DNA from: an uncultured Bacteroidota bacterium
GTDB lineage: Bacteria; Bacteroidota; Bacteroidia; Chitinophagales; Chitinophagaceae
Assembly: GCA_903819975.1 (NCBI GenBank)
Contig: CAIJFI010000007.1
Span: forward strand, 62,001-126,000
Direction of reading: 5' to 3'
DNA: 64,000 bases
The position numbers and the translations under genes were made by a program. Numbering within the stretch: the first letter of the stretch is position 1; every line of letters starts with the position of its first letter. Positions 36,181 through 45,215 of this stretch are shown piece by piece. The notes below the pieces were generated by a model. That model did no database searches and had not been told where the DNA came from. It saw only the letters and a program-made list of their open reading frames with translations.

Positions 36181-36188
36181 CAAAACTA
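36181..36188 (-). promoter_or_regulatory. -7 box TAGTTTTG for the tRNA gene
   Basis: TAnnTTTG on the minus strand, 33 bp upstream of the tRNA 5' end. A short inverted repeat ACCCTTAAAAGGGT (36166-36179) lies between and may end the upstream FAH gene or mark processing. Confidence 0.4.
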
Positions 36189-36204
36189 CTTAATTTTTTT
36201 GAAA

Positions 36205-36834
36205 TTATGAGTTCACTTTTAGACTAAAAACGGACTGTCCTTCAAAAAATCCCTCAAACACATCTCCTTTTGCTGTTGGACCAACGCCAGCAGGGGTTCC
36301 AGTGTAGATTAAATCGCCAGGATAGATAGTAAAATACTCCGTTATGGCTGCTAGAATCTTATCCAAAGGATAGATCATTAAACTAGAGTCTCCTGTTTGT
36401 ACAGTTGTTCCGTTTTTTGCCAATGTGTAATGAATTGGGCCAGATAATATTTCTGCTGTTAAAGGATGCCATTCCCCTAGGATGGCTGCATTGTCAAATG
36501 CTTTTGCTTTTTCCCAAGGAAGCCCTTTTTCTTTTAAAGTATTTTGTAAATCACGCGCAGTAAAATCTATACCCACAGTTATAGCATCACAATATTCGAT
36601 TACAGGAATCCCATTTGGATGTTGTTGCATTAAAGACTTTCCTTTCTTATTCACTCGCAATACCAGCTCCCCTTCAAAATGCAAGTCATTGGTGAAACTA
36701 GGAATACTAAAATTTTCACCTGCCGGCAACAATGCAGTGTCTGGCTTCATAAAAATGATTGCTGTAGTTGGCACTTCGTTTCCTAATTCCTGAGCATGTG
36801 CTACATAGTTACGTCCAATACAAAATATACTCAT
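36205..36834 (-). CDS. Fumarylacetoacetate hydrolase (FAH) family protein
   Basis: 209 residues, a compact FAH fold close to acylpyruvate hydrolases. HFEGELVLRV supplies two of the metal-binding acidic residues, GIDFTARDLQNTLKEKGLPW the third Asp and nearby, and WEKAKAFD the catalytic Lys. GDLIYTGTPAGVGP closes the active site. It would cleave a C-C bond of a beta-diketo acid or decarboxylate oxaloacetate in the cytoplasm, with Mg or Mn. It follows pth by 27 bp on the same strand. Confidence 0.88.
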   Translation of the reverse strand: MSIFCIGRNYVAHAQELGNEVPTTAIIFMKPDTALLPAGENFSIPSFTNDLHFEGELVLRVNKKGKSLMQQHPNGIPVIEYCDAITVGIDFTARDLQNTLKEKGLPWEKAKAFDNAAILGEWHPLTAEILSGPIHYTLAKNGTTVQTGDSSLMIYPLDKILAAITEYFTIYPGDLIYTGTPAGVGPTAKGDVFEGFFEGQSVFSLKVNS

Positions 36835-36861
36835 AATAAATACTTTTAAATTTTGATAATA

Positions 36862-37443
36862 TTATTCTACTTTAATATCCATCCCATTCGCTAAAGTCAT
36901 TGTTCGAGATAATCCTATTGCAGCAAAGGATTCAATTACCTCTACGCATTTTTGAATCTTGATATCTATTAATTTTCTTTCGTCCTGTGCCCACTTTCCT
37001 AATACAAAATCTACCTGTTGGCCTTTTGCAAAATTATTTCCAATACCAAAACGCAATTTAGGATATGCGTCTGTTCCTAATGTTAATTGAATATCTTTTA
37101 AACCATTGTGTCCTGCATCAGAACCAGAGGCACGTAATCTTATTTTAGAAGTAGGCAATGCCAAATCATCTACTATTGTCAAAGTATTTTCTAAATCACA
37201 CTTTTCTTTATCCATCCAATACTTAAATGCCTTTCCACTCAGGTTCATAAATGTAGTTGGCTTTACACATATAAATGTCTTGCCTTTCCATTTAACCTCT
37301 GCTACTTCTGCTAATCGATCTAATTTAAAAAAACCACCATGCTTAATCACAAATGTATCCAATACGTCAAACCCGATATTGTGTCGGGTGTGCGCGTATT
37401 CGGCACCTACATTTCCTAATCCTACTAATAAAAATTTAGACAT
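36862..37443 (-). CDS. pth: Peptidyl-tRNA hydrolase
   Basis: 193 residues, normal length. LLVGLGNVGAEYAHTRHNIG with the catalytic His (RHN), KPTTFMNLSGKA (substrate Asn), TIVDDLALP (catalytic Asp) and GHNGLKDI are present. It releases tRNA from stalled peptidyl-tRNA. In many genomes pth sits beside rplY and prs, as here. A -7 box TAAATTTG lies 22 bp upstream. Confidence 0.95.
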   Translation of the reverse strand: MSKFLLVGLGNVGAEYAHTRHNIGFDVLDTFVIKHGGFFKLDRLAEVAEVKWKGKTFICVKPTTFMNLSGKAFKYWMDKEKCDLENTLTIVDDLALPTSKIRLRASGSDAGHNGLKDIQLTLGTDAYPKLRFGIGNNFAKGQQVDFVLGKWAQDERKLIDIKIQKCVEVIESFAAIGLSRTMTLANGMDIKVE

Positions 37444-37464
37444 ATGCTATTATCCGTTCAGGTT

Positions 37465-37472
37465 CAAATTTA
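37465..37472 (-). promoter_or_regulatory. -7 box TAAATTTG for pth
   Basis: Exact TAnnTTTG match on the minus strand, 22 bp before the ATG. No -33 element at 19-21 bp. Confidence 0.5.
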
Positions 37473-37521
37473 GGCAAAAATGGCTAGCCCTTGAAAACAA
37501 AATCACAACAGACATAAACCA

Positions 37522-37625
37522 AAAATCCCGTCAGGGATTTTAAAAATCATTAGCGGTTTTTTAGGGAGCCTTAAATTCTTAAAGGCTTCCTAAAAAACAA
37601 ATCCCCCCAATTGCTTGGAGGGATT
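37522..37625. terminator. Three consecutive hairpins between rplY and pth
   Basis: 37599-37625: AAATCCC-type stem with T-rich tail on the minus strand, ending rplY. 37557-37597: a 14-bp stem TTTTTTAGGGAGCC / GGCTTCCTAAAAAA, symmetrical and able to act on both strands. 37522-37541: an 8-bp stem AAAATCCC / GGGATTTT. Together they insulate pth from rplY. Confidence 0.7.
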
Positions 37626-37646
37626 TGATATTCAAATAATATTAAA

Positions 37647-38234
37647 TTATTTTTTAGCTGTCTTCGCTGCCTCAGACTCTTCTTGTTTTAACTGACGAGT
37701 CATAACAATAGAAGCAACTGGGATACGTGGAGGGTTCAATACTTCAATGTTTGGAACATTAATATCTTGAATACGTATGTTTTCATTCAATTCTAAGTTC
37801 GTAATATCTAGTTCGATAAACTCTCTTAAATCTTTTGGTAACGCTTTAACTTTAACTGCTTTTACTTTAGAAACTAATTTACCACCGGCTTTAACACCTG
37901 CAGCAGATCCTACTAATTTTAAAGGTAAAGTTGCGATTACTTTTTTATCGTCAACTAATTCTAATAAGTCAACGTGCAATAAAGCATCTGATACTTTATG
38001 AAACTGTAAATCTTTCAAGATACACTTGTAAGTTTTACCGTCTACTGTAACTTCTGCTAATTGGAATTCACTTGTGTACACCAATGGCTTAAACGCCTTT
38101 GCAGAAGCATAAAAATTTACTTCTGTAGCACCCCCGTAAATTACACCTAGCACATTTTCCTGAGAGCGTAGTTGGCGGGCGGCTTTTTTGCCAGCTTCGG
38201 TCCTCAAGTGGCCTTCGATTGTAACTGTCTTCAT
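37647..38234 (-). CDS. rplY: 50S ribosomal protein L25 (bL25, CTC form)
   Basis: 195 residues: the 5S-rRNA-binding N-terminal domain (EGHLRTEAGKKAARQLRSQE, VLGVIYGG) plus the C-terminal CTC/TL5 domain (VKVKALPKDLREFIELDITN), and a short charged tail. The long form is usual in Bacteroidota. It lies downstream of prs, as in many bacteria, but with a terminator between them. Confidence 0.93.
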   Translation of the reverse strand: MKTVTIEGHLRTEAGKKAARQLRSQENVLGVIYGGATEVNFYASAKAFKPLVYTSEFQLAEVTVDGKTYKCILKDLQFHKVSDALLHVDLLELVDDKKVIATLPLKLVGSAAGVKAGGKLVSKVKAVKVKALPKDLREFIELDITNLELNENIRIQDINVPNIEVLNPPRIPVASIVMTRQLKQEESEAAKTAKK

Positions 38235-38309
38235 TTGAGATCTATTTTGTTTGAAAAAAATTTCCCATTATTCTTTCTCAATAATGGAGCGCGAAGATAT
38301 GCAATAAAA

Positions 38310-38332
38310 AAGGAGAAACCAAAGTCTCTCCT
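38310..38332 (-). terminator. Terminator after prs
   Basis: A 7-bp stem AAGGAGA / TCTCCTT followed by TTTTTT on the minus strand, 25 bp after the prs stop. Confidence 0.75.
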
Positions 38333-38356
38333 TAATTTTATATAACTTATTGATTA

Positions 38357-39310
38357 TTAGCCTCTTGCCTTTAATTGTGAATGTACAAATAAGCTTGTAA
38401 TACTCTTGTTTTCATATGCATTTCGGATAGCAATAGCAAACAGGTCGGCTACTGTAACCACTTTAATTTTTGGAGATGAATGGGCCAATGGAATCGTGTC
38501 ACAAACAACCAATTCTTCTAAAATAGAATTTTCGATGTTTTCGTAGGCCTTTCCACTTAAAACCGGATGTGTAATTAAAGCACGAACGGTTCTTGCTCCT
38601 TTTTCTTTTAATAAAGCAGCAGCTTTTACTAAAGTGCCCCCTGTATCGCAAATGTCGTCAATCAGAATAATATCTTTTCCGGTAACATCTCCGATAACCA
38701 CCATGCTAGCAATTTCGTTAGCACGTTTACGATGCTTGTCACAGATTACCATTTCGGCATTAAAATAGTTAGCTACTTCACGCACACGGTTGGTACTTCC
38801 TACGTCCGGTGCAGCAAAGCAAAGGTTTTCTAGTTTTAAAGATTCAATATAAGGTATAAAGATAGCCGAGCTGTCTAGGTGATCAACTGGCACATCAAAG
38901 AAACCTTGAATTTGTGCAGCGTGTAAATCCATAGTAATAACTCTATTCGCTCCTGCTGCTTCCAATAAAGTTGCTATTAATTTCGCTCCTATTGCAACAC
39001 GAGGTTTATCCTTTCTGTCTTGACGAGCAAAACCATAATAAGGAATTACTACTATAATTTTATAAGCACTTGCTCGTTTTGCAGCGTCAATCATTAATAA
39101 TAACTCAAACAAATTATCGGTAGGCGCATAAGTGCTTTGCACTAAAAAAACATAGTCTCCACGCACACTTTCTAGGAAAATGGGCTGAAACTCGCCGTCG
39201 CTAAATTTTTGAATGTTTATTTTTCCGATTGGTGCACCAAAACGTTGGGCAATTTTCTCTGCCAGGGCCGTAGAGCCTGTTCCAGCAAATATTTTAACAG
39301 AAGGGTTCAT
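38357..39310 (-). CDS. prs: Ribose-phosphate pyrophosphokinase
   Basis: 317 residues from the ATG at 39308-39310, chosen because homology begins there (MNPSVKIFAGTGSTALAEKI) and a -7 box lies just upstream; an in-frame GTG at 39394 would lie upstream of that promoter. Motifs: KFSDGEF, PYYGFARQDRK, TMDLHAAQIQGFF, and the PRPP loop DIILIDDICDTGGT. It makes PRPP from ribose-5-phosphate and ATP for purine, pyrimidine and His/Trp synthesis. Confidence 0.95.
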   Translation of the reverse strand: MNPSVKIFAGTGSTALAEKIAQRFGAPIGKINIQKFSDGEFQPIFLESVRGDYVFLVQSTYAPTDNLFELLLMIDAAKRASAYKIIVVIPYYGFARQDRKDKPRVAIGAKLIATLLEAAGANRVITMDLHAAQIQGFFDVPVDHLDSSAIFIPYIESLKLENLCFAAPDVGSTNRVREVANYFNAEMVICDKHRKRANEIASMVVIGDVTGKDIILIDDICDTGGTLVKAAALLKEKGARTVRALITHPVLSGKAYENIENSILEELVVCDTIPLAHSSPKIKVVTVADLFAIAIRNAYENKSITSLFVHSQLKARG

Positions 39311-39328
39311 GGGATTTTGAATGTGGTC

Positions 39329-39336
39329 CAAAGTTA
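39329..39336 (-). promoter_or_regulatory. -7 box TAACTTTG for prs
   Basis: TAnnTTTG match, 18 bp upstream of the chosen prs start; supports the shorter reading of the protein. Confidence 0.5.
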
Positions 39337-39456
39337 TCATTCTGTGAAGCATTTTTGTTAGAATAAGCGGGGTACTTTTCAACAACTCATTCACTTAGGT
39401 AAAAATTCTATTTTTTTCCTAGTATTTATACCCTTATAGCAGGCATTGAAAAAAGA

Positions 39457-39464
39457 TAGATTTG
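39457..39464 (+). promoter_or_regulatory. -7 box TAGATTTG for radC
   Basis: TAnnTTTG ending 9 bp before the ATG at 39474. An in-frame TTG at 39462 lies inside the box and is therefore unlikely as start codon. Confidence 0.4.
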
Positions 39465-39473
39465 CTCAAAAAG

Positions 39474-40169
39474 ATGTCAAGTCTCATGTCTATAAAATGC
39501 TGGGCGCTAAATGACCAGCCCATTAACAAATTGTATAATAAAGGTGCTAAATATCTAAGTGATGCCGAACTAATTGCCATTTTGTTGCAACACGGCACGC
39601 CGCAAAATAACGCTGTTGAATTAGCCAGAGCACTATTAAATAAATGTAATAATGATTTACAAAAATTATCAAAAATGTCTGTTCCTGATTTAATGTCTAT
39701 GAAAATTAAAGGCATTGGAAAAGTAAAAGCTATTAGAATTATTGCGGCAATTGAATTAGGCTCTAGAAGAATTTTCAAGCCTGTTACAAATAAAAATATT
39801 TTTCAAAGTAGTGATGTAATTGCTCACTTAAAATATAGTTTGCAATTTGAATCACGTGAAATATTTATGGTGCTTTTATTAAATCAAGCTAATAAAATTA
39901 TACATGAACAAATATTAAGCGAAGGCGGGATAACTGGCACTGTAGCAGATCCTAGAGTATTATTTAAGCTAGCTTTAAGTCATGAAGCAACTGGTGTGAT
40001 TATTTGCCACAATCATCCTAGTGGACAATTACAGCCTAGCAGAATGGATGATATGCTTACCGAAAAAGTAAAGAAAGGCGCAATACTTTTAGATATTAAA
40101 CTAATAGATCACATTATAGTAAGTACCGAAGGTTACTATAGTTATGCAGAACAAAGTAATAATTGGTAA
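39474..40169 (+). CDS. radC: RadC family JAMM/MPN-domain protein
   Basis: About 231 residues from the ATG at 39474 (a second ATG at 39486 is possible). N-terminal helix-hairpin-helix region (LSDAELIAILLQHGTPQNNA; MKIKGIGKVKAIRI), then the JAMM metal site ICHNHPSGQLQPSRMDD. The family was named for DNA repair, but that role is doubtful. Convergent with the DUF3467 gene and divergent from prs. Confidence 0.9.
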   Translation: MSSLMSIKCWALNDQPINKLYNKGAKYLSDAELIAILLQHGTPQNNAVELARALLNKCNNDLQKLSKMSVPDLMSMKIKGIGKVKAIRIIAAIELGSRRIFKPVTNKNIFQSSDVIAHLKYSLQFESREIFMVLLLNQANKIIHEQILSEGGITGTVADPRVLFKLALSHEATGVIICHNHPSGQLQPSRMDDMLTEKVKKGAILLDIKLIDHIIVSTEGYYSYAEQSNNW

Positions 40170-40193
40170 GTGAAAGTCTTGCCCAAGTAATAA

Positions 40194-40502
40194 TTAAGCT
40201 TGTGCAGTTGGACCTCCAAAATTCATTGGAATTTCCATTGGAGAAATGTCACCAATAGGCCCATTCGCTTCCTCAAATCTTTCAATATTTTCTACCAATG
40301 CTTTCATAAATCTTTTAGCATGCATTGGGGTTAAAATCACACGAGACTTTACCTTGCTTTTTGGCGTACCAGGCATTACGTTAACAAAGTCTATTACAAA
40401 TTCAGCATTGCTGTGGGTTATAATAGCTAGGTTAGCATAAGAGCCTTCGGCGATTTCCTCGCTAATTTCAATATTTAAGGGTTGATTCGGGTTTTGTTCC
40501 AT
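40194..40502 (-). CDS. DUF3467 protein
   Basis: 102 residues, cytoplasmic: IEISEEIAEGSYANLAIITH, FVIDFVNVMPGTPKSKVKSR, VILTPMHAKRFMKALVENI. This is full length for the family, which is widespread and uncharacterised in Bacteroidota. A -7 box TATCTTTG lies at 40519-40526 on the minus strand, 16 bp before the ATG. Confidence 0.88.
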   Translation of the reverse strand: MEQNPNQPLNIEISEEIAEGSYANLAIITHSNAEFVIDFVNVMPGTPKSKVKSRVILTPMHAKRFMKALVENIERFEEANGPIGDISPMEIPMNFGGPTAQA

Positions 40503-40518
40503 GGTTATAATTGAGCTG

Positions 40519-40526
40519 CAAAGATA
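40519..40526 (-). promoter_or_regulatory. -7 box TATCTTTG for DUF3467 gene
   Basis: Exact TAnnTTTG match on the minus strand. Confidence 0.45.
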
Positions 40527-40576
40527 CAGGGGATGAAATGTTTAAAAAAAAATTCTAACCCTGCATTTCAATGAAC

Positions 40577-40584
40577 TAAATTTG
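40577..40584 (+). promoter_or_regulatory. -7 box TAAATTTG directly before folD
   Basis: The box ends four bases before the folD ATG, so a transcript started at the normal distance would begin at or next to the start codon. No -33 TTG is visible. Confidence 0.45.
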
Positions 40585-40588
40585 CGGC

Positions 40589-41479
40589 ATGTTAGTATTA
40601 GATGGCAAAATAGCCTCCGCAGCCGTAAAAGCAAGCCTTTTACAACAAACTCAAGCACTTAAAGCAGCTGGTAAAAGAACTCCACACTTGGCCGCCATTT
40701 TGGTAGGCAATAATGGGGCAAGTGAGACCTATGTAGCTAGTAAAGTGAAAAATTGTGAAGAAACAGGATTTGGAAGTTCCCTAATTCGCTTTGGCGATGA
40801 TGTTACCGAGTCTGAATTATTAGCAAAAATTGGCGAGTTAAACGCAGATTCAAATGTAGATGGAATTTTAGTGCAATTGCCTTTGCCAAAACATATTGAC
40901 GACGAAAAAATAATTGAAGCGATTCATCCCGACAAAGACGTGGACGGTTTTCATCCTATGAATATTGGAAGAATGGTGCAAGGATTTGATACTTTTATTC
41001 CTGCTACTCCTTATGGCGTGTTGTTAATGTTGGAGCATTTTAAAATTGAGACTAAAGGAAAACATGCTGTTGTTGTAGGTCGAAGCAAAATTGTAGGCAG
41101 ACCCATGAGTATATTATTAAGTAGCGGTCATCCTCAAGGAGACGCGCATGTTACTTTATGTCACCGCTTTACACCAAAAGAAGAATTAATAAAGCTTACA
41201 CAGCAAGCAGATATATTAGTAGTTGCTGTTGGTATACCTGAATTTATTACTGGAGATATGATTAAGCCAGGCGCTGTAATTATTGACGTTGGAATTACAA
41301 GAGTAGAAGATGCTACTGCAAAAAAAGGCTTCCGCATTAAAGGAGACGTCAATTACGAGCAAGCAATCACTAAAGCATCGGCTGTAACACCTGTTCCGGG
41401 CGGCGTTGGATTAATGACTATTGCTGGTTTATTAATGAATACCATGAAGGCTTACGAAGGGAAATTTTACCACAACTAA
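40589..41479 (+). CDS. folD: Bifunctional methylene-THF dehydrogenase / methenyl-THF cyclohydrolase
   Basis: 296 residues, usual length. Catalytic Lys in TYVASKVKNCEETG, GILVQLPLPKHID, VVVGRSKIVGRPMS (NADP site) and VTPVPGGVGLMTIAGLLMNT are all present. It interconverts one-carbon units on tetrahydrofolate in the cytoplasm. queE follows 22 bp later. Confidence 0.96.
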   Translation: MLVLDGKIASAAVKASLLQQTQALKAAGKRTPHLAAILVGNNGASETYVASKVKNCEETGFGSSLIRFGDDVTESELLAKIGELNADSNVDGILVQLPLPKHIDDEKIIEAIHPDKDVDGFHPMNIGRMVQGFDTFIPATPYGVLLMLEHFKIETKGKHAVVVGRSKIVGRPMSILLSSGHPQGDAHVTLCHRFTPKEELIKLTQQADILVVAVGIPEFITGDMIKPGAVIIDVGITRVEDATAKKGFRIKGDVNYEQAITKASAVTPVPGGVGLMTIAGLLMNTMKAYEGKFYHN

Positions 41480-41480
41480 T

Positions 41481-41488
41481 TAAGTTTG
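41481..41488 (+). promoter_or_regulatory. -7 box TAAGTTTG for queE
   Basis: TAnnTTTG between the folD stop and the queE ATG, 13 bp upstream of the latter; no -33 element. Confidence 0.4.
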
Positions 41489-41501
41489 TACTCCTTATAA
41501 T

Positions 41502-42116
41502 ATGAGCAACACTATCACTCAACAATATCCAGTAATGGAAATGTTTTATTCTTTGCAAGGCGAAGGATATCATCAAGGCAAAGCAGCGTATTTCATTCGC
41601 TTGGCCGGATGTGATGTGGGCTGTGTATGGTGCGATGTAAAGGATAGTTGGGATGCAAGCAAACACCCAGTTTTGACAATAGAGGAGATTGTAAATAGTG
41701 CATTACAACACCCAGGTCGTTTAGCGATTGTTACAGGCGGCGAACCGTTACTTCATAATTTAGATCCTTTAACTGCAGCACTAAAAGCAGCTGGTTTTGA
41801 AACGAATATAGAAACCTCTGGTTCTAGCCCTATGTCGGGAGATTGGGACTGGATATGCTTATCGCCTAAAAAGTTTAAAGCACCATTGCCAGAAAATTTG
41901 CCGTTAGCTTCGGAATTAAAAGTGGTTGTATTTAATAATTCCGATTTTGAATGGGCCGAATTACATGCAATGCAAACGGCATCTAATTGCAAATTATACT
42001 TACAACCAGAGTGGGACAAACAAGTACAAAATACACCACTTGTTATTGAATATGTTAAGGCAAACCCTAAATGGGAGTTAAGCGCTCAACTACATAAGTA
42101 CATTCAAGTACCTTAA
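41502..42116 (+). CDS. queE: 7-carboxy-7-deazaguanine synthase (radical SAM)
   Basis: 204 residues, the short Bacteroidota form. MEMFYSLQGEGYHQGKAAYF is the substrate motif and LAGCDVGCVWCDVKDSW holds the Cx3Cx2C cluster ligands for the 4Fe-4S centre. VTGGEPLLH and IETSGSSPM follow. It makes the deazaguanine core of queuosine from carboxytetrahydropterin. No other que genes are in the window. Confidence 0.92.
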   Translation: MSNTITQQYPVMEMFYSLQGEGYHQGKAAYFIRLAGCDVGCVWCDVKDSWDASKHPVLTIEEIVNSALQHPGRLAIVTGGEPLLHNLDPLTAALKAAGFETNIETSGSSPMSGDWDWICLSPKKFKAPLPENLPLASELKVVVFNNSDFEWAELHAMQTASNCKLYLQPEWDKQVQNTPLVIEYVKANPKWELSAQLHKYIQVP

Positions 42117-42145
42117 TAAGTATATTTACATTACAAATTAGCAAT

Positions 42146-44035
42146 ATGAAAAATAGGCTTGTACTATTTTTATGGGTAGTGATATTTTCCTGTGGAATTG
42201 GAACTAATTTGTATGCGCAAAATAATGTAGCAGCACAAAAAATTTACGAGAAGGCAAGGATAGCTATAGACAAACAAGAATATGAAAACGGGATTCAATT
42301 ATTAAAAACTAGTTTACAAAAAGACAGCAATTTCGTAGATAGTTATATTAGTTTATTTCAACTATACCTAAGCCAAAAGCAATATGAAAATGCAATTTTA
42401 AATTTTGAAATCGCCAAGGGTAAGGATATTGAGAGTTGCCTACCTTATATTGTAAAATACGCGAATGCTTATGCCAGTTTGGGTAATTATACAAAAGCAT
42501 ATGATATCATAGCGCCTTATACAAATACCGCTCCAGTATATTTAAAAAAAGATATTGCAGCGTTAATAAATATATGCAAATACGCAAAGCAACACCCCGC
42601 CGATTTAAGCATACGTGTAACTAATATTGGGGATAGTATTAATACAAATGAAGCTGAATACTTCCCTACCGTAACTGTGCAGGATAGTTTATTACTCTTT
42701 ATGCGAAAAGATGGGGTTACAAGAGAGGATTTTTATTATAGCATTATTGGTACAAATGGATATTCAAAAGCAAAACCATTATCGGATACTTTAAACTTTG
42801 CGTTTAAAAAAGGAGCTCCAAGTTTAAGTGCCGATTTAAATACACTATATTTTTCTGCGGAATATGCAGAGACAGGATTTGGTAGATATGATATATACAA
42901 AGTTTCTAGAACAAAAAATGGTTGGACAAAACCAAAAAATTTAGGCCCTAATATTAATACCGACTGGTGGGAAAGCGCACCTAGTATTGCCCCCGATGGA
43001 CAAGCCTTATATTTTTGTAGTAATATGCCAGGCGGGTTTGGAGGTATAGATATTTATGTTTCATATAAAAATCAACGTGGTGGATGGGGCGAAGCGGTAA
43101 ATTTAGGCCCCAATATTAATACTGCTGGCGACGAGCAAACACCGTTTATTCATGCTGATAATAAAACCTTATACTTTGCTTCTAATGGATGGCCAGGATA
43201 TGGTGGAGCGGATTTATTTGTGTCACATAAAAAATTTGATGGCACCTGGAGTAAGCCAACGAACCTAGGCTTTCCAATTAATACCAATGACAACGAGGGA
43301 AGTATTGCTATATCAGGCAATGGCATGGAAGGTTATATTGCGAGTGACAGAGCTGATAGTAGAGGTGGGCTTGATTTGTATAAAGTAACATTACCCGAAA
43401 ATGTTCGTGCTAACAAAACGGTTTATTTTAATGGATATATTTCAGATGCGGTTTCTTTAAAACCATTATCAGGTAATGTAAAATTAGCAGACGTTTCGGA
43501 TTCAAATAAATTCATGTTAATTAATGTAGACAGTACTGGTTATTTTGTTTTAGCACTTCCCTACTTTGACAGTTTAGGTATTCAAATAAATAGCCCTCAA
43601 CATGAATATGCTAGCATGTTATTAAGTAAAGAAATGCTTAGTCAAATTGCAAGTAGCACTATTCCATTTAAATTAAACCCAATACAAAAACAGTTTACTA
43701 AAAATTTCAATAATGTATTTTTTGAAATTAATGCAGCAAAGTTAATGGCCAAGTCTAATGTTGAATTGAATGCACTAGTTGCTTATTTGGAAACTACGCC
43801 TGCTGCAACAATATTAATTGAAGGACATACCGACAACACAGGCATTGCGTCAAATAATATAACCCTATCTGCAAAACGTGCCGATGCAATTGCGCAATAT
43901 TTATACAACAAAGGTATCGCACCTAAAAGAGTTACTACAAAAGGATACGGCGCTAGCAAACCTATAGCAGACAATGGTTCCGAAGCAGGACGTGCACAAA
44001 ACAGACGCACAAGTTTCACTATTACGATTCCATAG
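42146..44035 (+). CDS. PorE-like protein: TPR, WD40-like propeller, CRD, OmpA domain
   Basis: 629 residues. Signal peptide (ending NLYAQN), tetratricopeptide repeats (about 30-140), PD40-type propeller blades (GAPSLSADLNTLYFSAEYA; SAPSIAPDGQALYFCSNMPG; TPFIHADNKTLYFASNGWPG), a carboxypeptidase-D-like insert (about 430-500) and a C-terminal OmpA peptidoglycan-binding domain (ILIEGHTDNTGIASNNITLS; GYGASKP). This layout is that of PorE, which links the type IX secretion machine to peptidoglycan. A T9SS-sorted protein in the window agrees with this. OmpA family members of other function are possible. Confidence 0.85.
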   Translation: MKNRLVLFLWVVIFSCGIGTNLYAQNNVAAQKIYEKARIAIDKQEYENGIQLLKTSLQKDSNFVDSYISLFQLYLSQKQYENAILNFEIAKGKDIESCLPYIVKYANAYASLGNYTKAYDIIAPYTNTAPVYLKKDIAALINICKYAKQHPADLSIRVTNIGDSINTNEAEYFPTVTVQDSLLLFMRKDGVTREDFYYSIIGTNGYSKAKPLSDTLNFAFKKGAPSLSADLNTLYFSAEYAETGFGRYDIYKVSRTKNGWTKPKNLGPNINTDWWESAPSIAPDGQALYFCSNMPGGFGGIDIYVSYKNQRGGWGEAVNLGPNINTAGDEQTPFIHADNKTLYFASNGWPGYGGADLFVSHKKFDGTWSKPTNLGFPINTNDNEGSIAISGNGMEGYIASDRADSRGGLDLYKVTLPENVRANKTVYFNGYISDAVSLKPLSGNVKLADVSDSNKFMLINVDSTGYFVLALPYFDSLGIQINSPQHEYASMLLSKEMLSQIASSTIPFKLNPIQKQFTKNFNNVFFEINAAKLMAKSNVELNALVAYLETTPAATILIEGHTDNTGIASNNITLSAKRADAIAQYLYNKGIAPKRVTTKGYGASKPIADNGSEAGRAQNRRTSFTITIP

Positions 44036-44081
44036 TATTTTTACGCTTATTCTATCTTTATAAATTAGCGAAGTTTATGTA

Positions 44082-45149
44082 ATGACTCATAAAGAAGATG
44101 AATTATTGTATGCCATCGCATTCAGTATTTTAAAACAAGTACCCGAAACCCATAAAGTAAATTTGTTACGCCAATATGGCTCGGCACAAAATGTGTTTAA
44201 ATACTTTGATCACAAAAATATTAGCTGGCCATTGCATGAGGCAGAACAAGAACTCAAATTTATTGACAAACATACTATTCAATGTTTTTCAATTTTAAAT
44301 AAATTTTACCCTGACCGACTTTCGCAAATTATTGACGCTCCGTCTCTCTTATACTTAAAAGGCTCAGACCATTTTAATTTGCCGCAACTAATTAGTATCA
44401 TTGGAACCAGGCAACACACACATCAAGTACAAAAAGTTGTTCAAGAATTATTAGAAGGGCTTAAACATTTAAACATAGGTGTTATAAGTGGTATGGCACT
44501 AGGCGTTGACGGCATTGCGCATGAGACTGCTTTGGAATATAATTTGCCTACCTGGGGCGTACTTGCTCATGGACTTGATACTATTTATCCAAATCAACAC
44601 CGACGCCTTGCAATAAAAATGTTAGACAACGGAGGTCTCTTAACCGAGTGCAGACAAAATACAATAACTATGCCATATCAGTTTCCAAAACGAAATAGGA
44701 TTGTTGCAGGCATGAGTGATGCTACCATTGTCATTGAAAGTGATATAGAAGGAGGCAGTATGATTACAGCTAAATTAGCAAGAGGATATGATAGAGAAGT
44801 TTTTGCTGTTCCAGGAAAAATTCATGATGCAAAAAGCAAAGGATGCATGTGGCTCATAAAAAATCAAATTGCAACATTGTATCATGATCCCATTCAATTA
44901 TTACAAGACATGCGTTGGCCTGAAATAGTAAACGAACAAAATGTTCATCAAAATATTCAAGCACAAATTGTCTTAGACCCTATTCAACAATCAATCTTTC
45001 TATTGATTCAATCACAGGGCCCCATTCATAAAGACGCAATTGCTAGTGAAATTGGTATAGAAAATGGCGTTTTGGCGAGTCATCTGTTACAACTTGAGCT
45101 AAACGGTCATATCCATTTACAAGCAGGAAATCTGTATTCTTGCACCTAA
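44082..45149 (+). CDS. dprA: DNA-processing protein DprA
   Basis: 355 residues. Rossmann-like DprA core: ISIIGTRQHTHQ, VISGMALGVDGIAHETALE, THGL-type variant LAHGLDTIYPNQHRRLA, PKRNRIVAGMSDATIVIES and AVPGKIHDAKSKGCMWLI; winged-helix-like C-terminal domain at about 290-350. It loads RecA on incoming single-stranded DNA during transformation. Confidence 0.93.
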   Translation: MTHKEDELLYAIAFSILKQVPETHKVNLLRQYGSAQNVFKYFDHKNISWPLHEAEQELKFIDKHTIQCFSILNKFYPDRLSQIIDAPSLLYLKGSDHFNLPQLISIIGTRQHTHQVQKVVQELLEGLKHLNIGVISGMALGVDGIAHETALEYNLPTWGVLAHGLDTIYPNQHRRLAIKMLDNGGLLTECRQNTITMPYQFPKRNRIVAGMSDATIVIESDIEGGSMITAKLARGYDREVFAVPGKIHDAKSKGCMWLIKNQIATLYHDPIQLLQDMRWPEIVNEQNVHQNIQAQIVLDPIQQSIFLLIQSQGPIHKDAIASEIGIENGVLASHLLQLELNGHIHLQAGNLYSCT

Positions 45150-45181
45150 GTAACTGAAAATCAGGACTTATAAAAAAGGAT

Positions 45182-45212
45182 TTTGCCTAAATGCTCCAAA
45201 AAGCTACCTTTG
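45182..45212 (+). promoter_or_regulatory. Complete guaB promoter, TTTG-N19-TACCTTTG
   Basis: -33 element TTTG at 45182-45185 and -7 element TACCTTTG at 45205-45212, spacing 19 bp: a full Bacteroidota promoter. It ends three bases before the guaB ATG, so the mRNA may lack a leader. Confidence 0.7.
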
Positions 45213-45215
45213 CCT

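Noticed and set aside
39311-39394. Upstream GTG start giving a 345-residue Prs
   Set aside because: The extra 28 residues have no similarity to Prs and the -7 box TAACTTTG lies inside them, so the ATG at 39310 is preferred.
45183-45215. TTG start adding 11 residues to GuaB
   Set aside because: It overlaps the -33 promoter element and the added residues are not part of the family.
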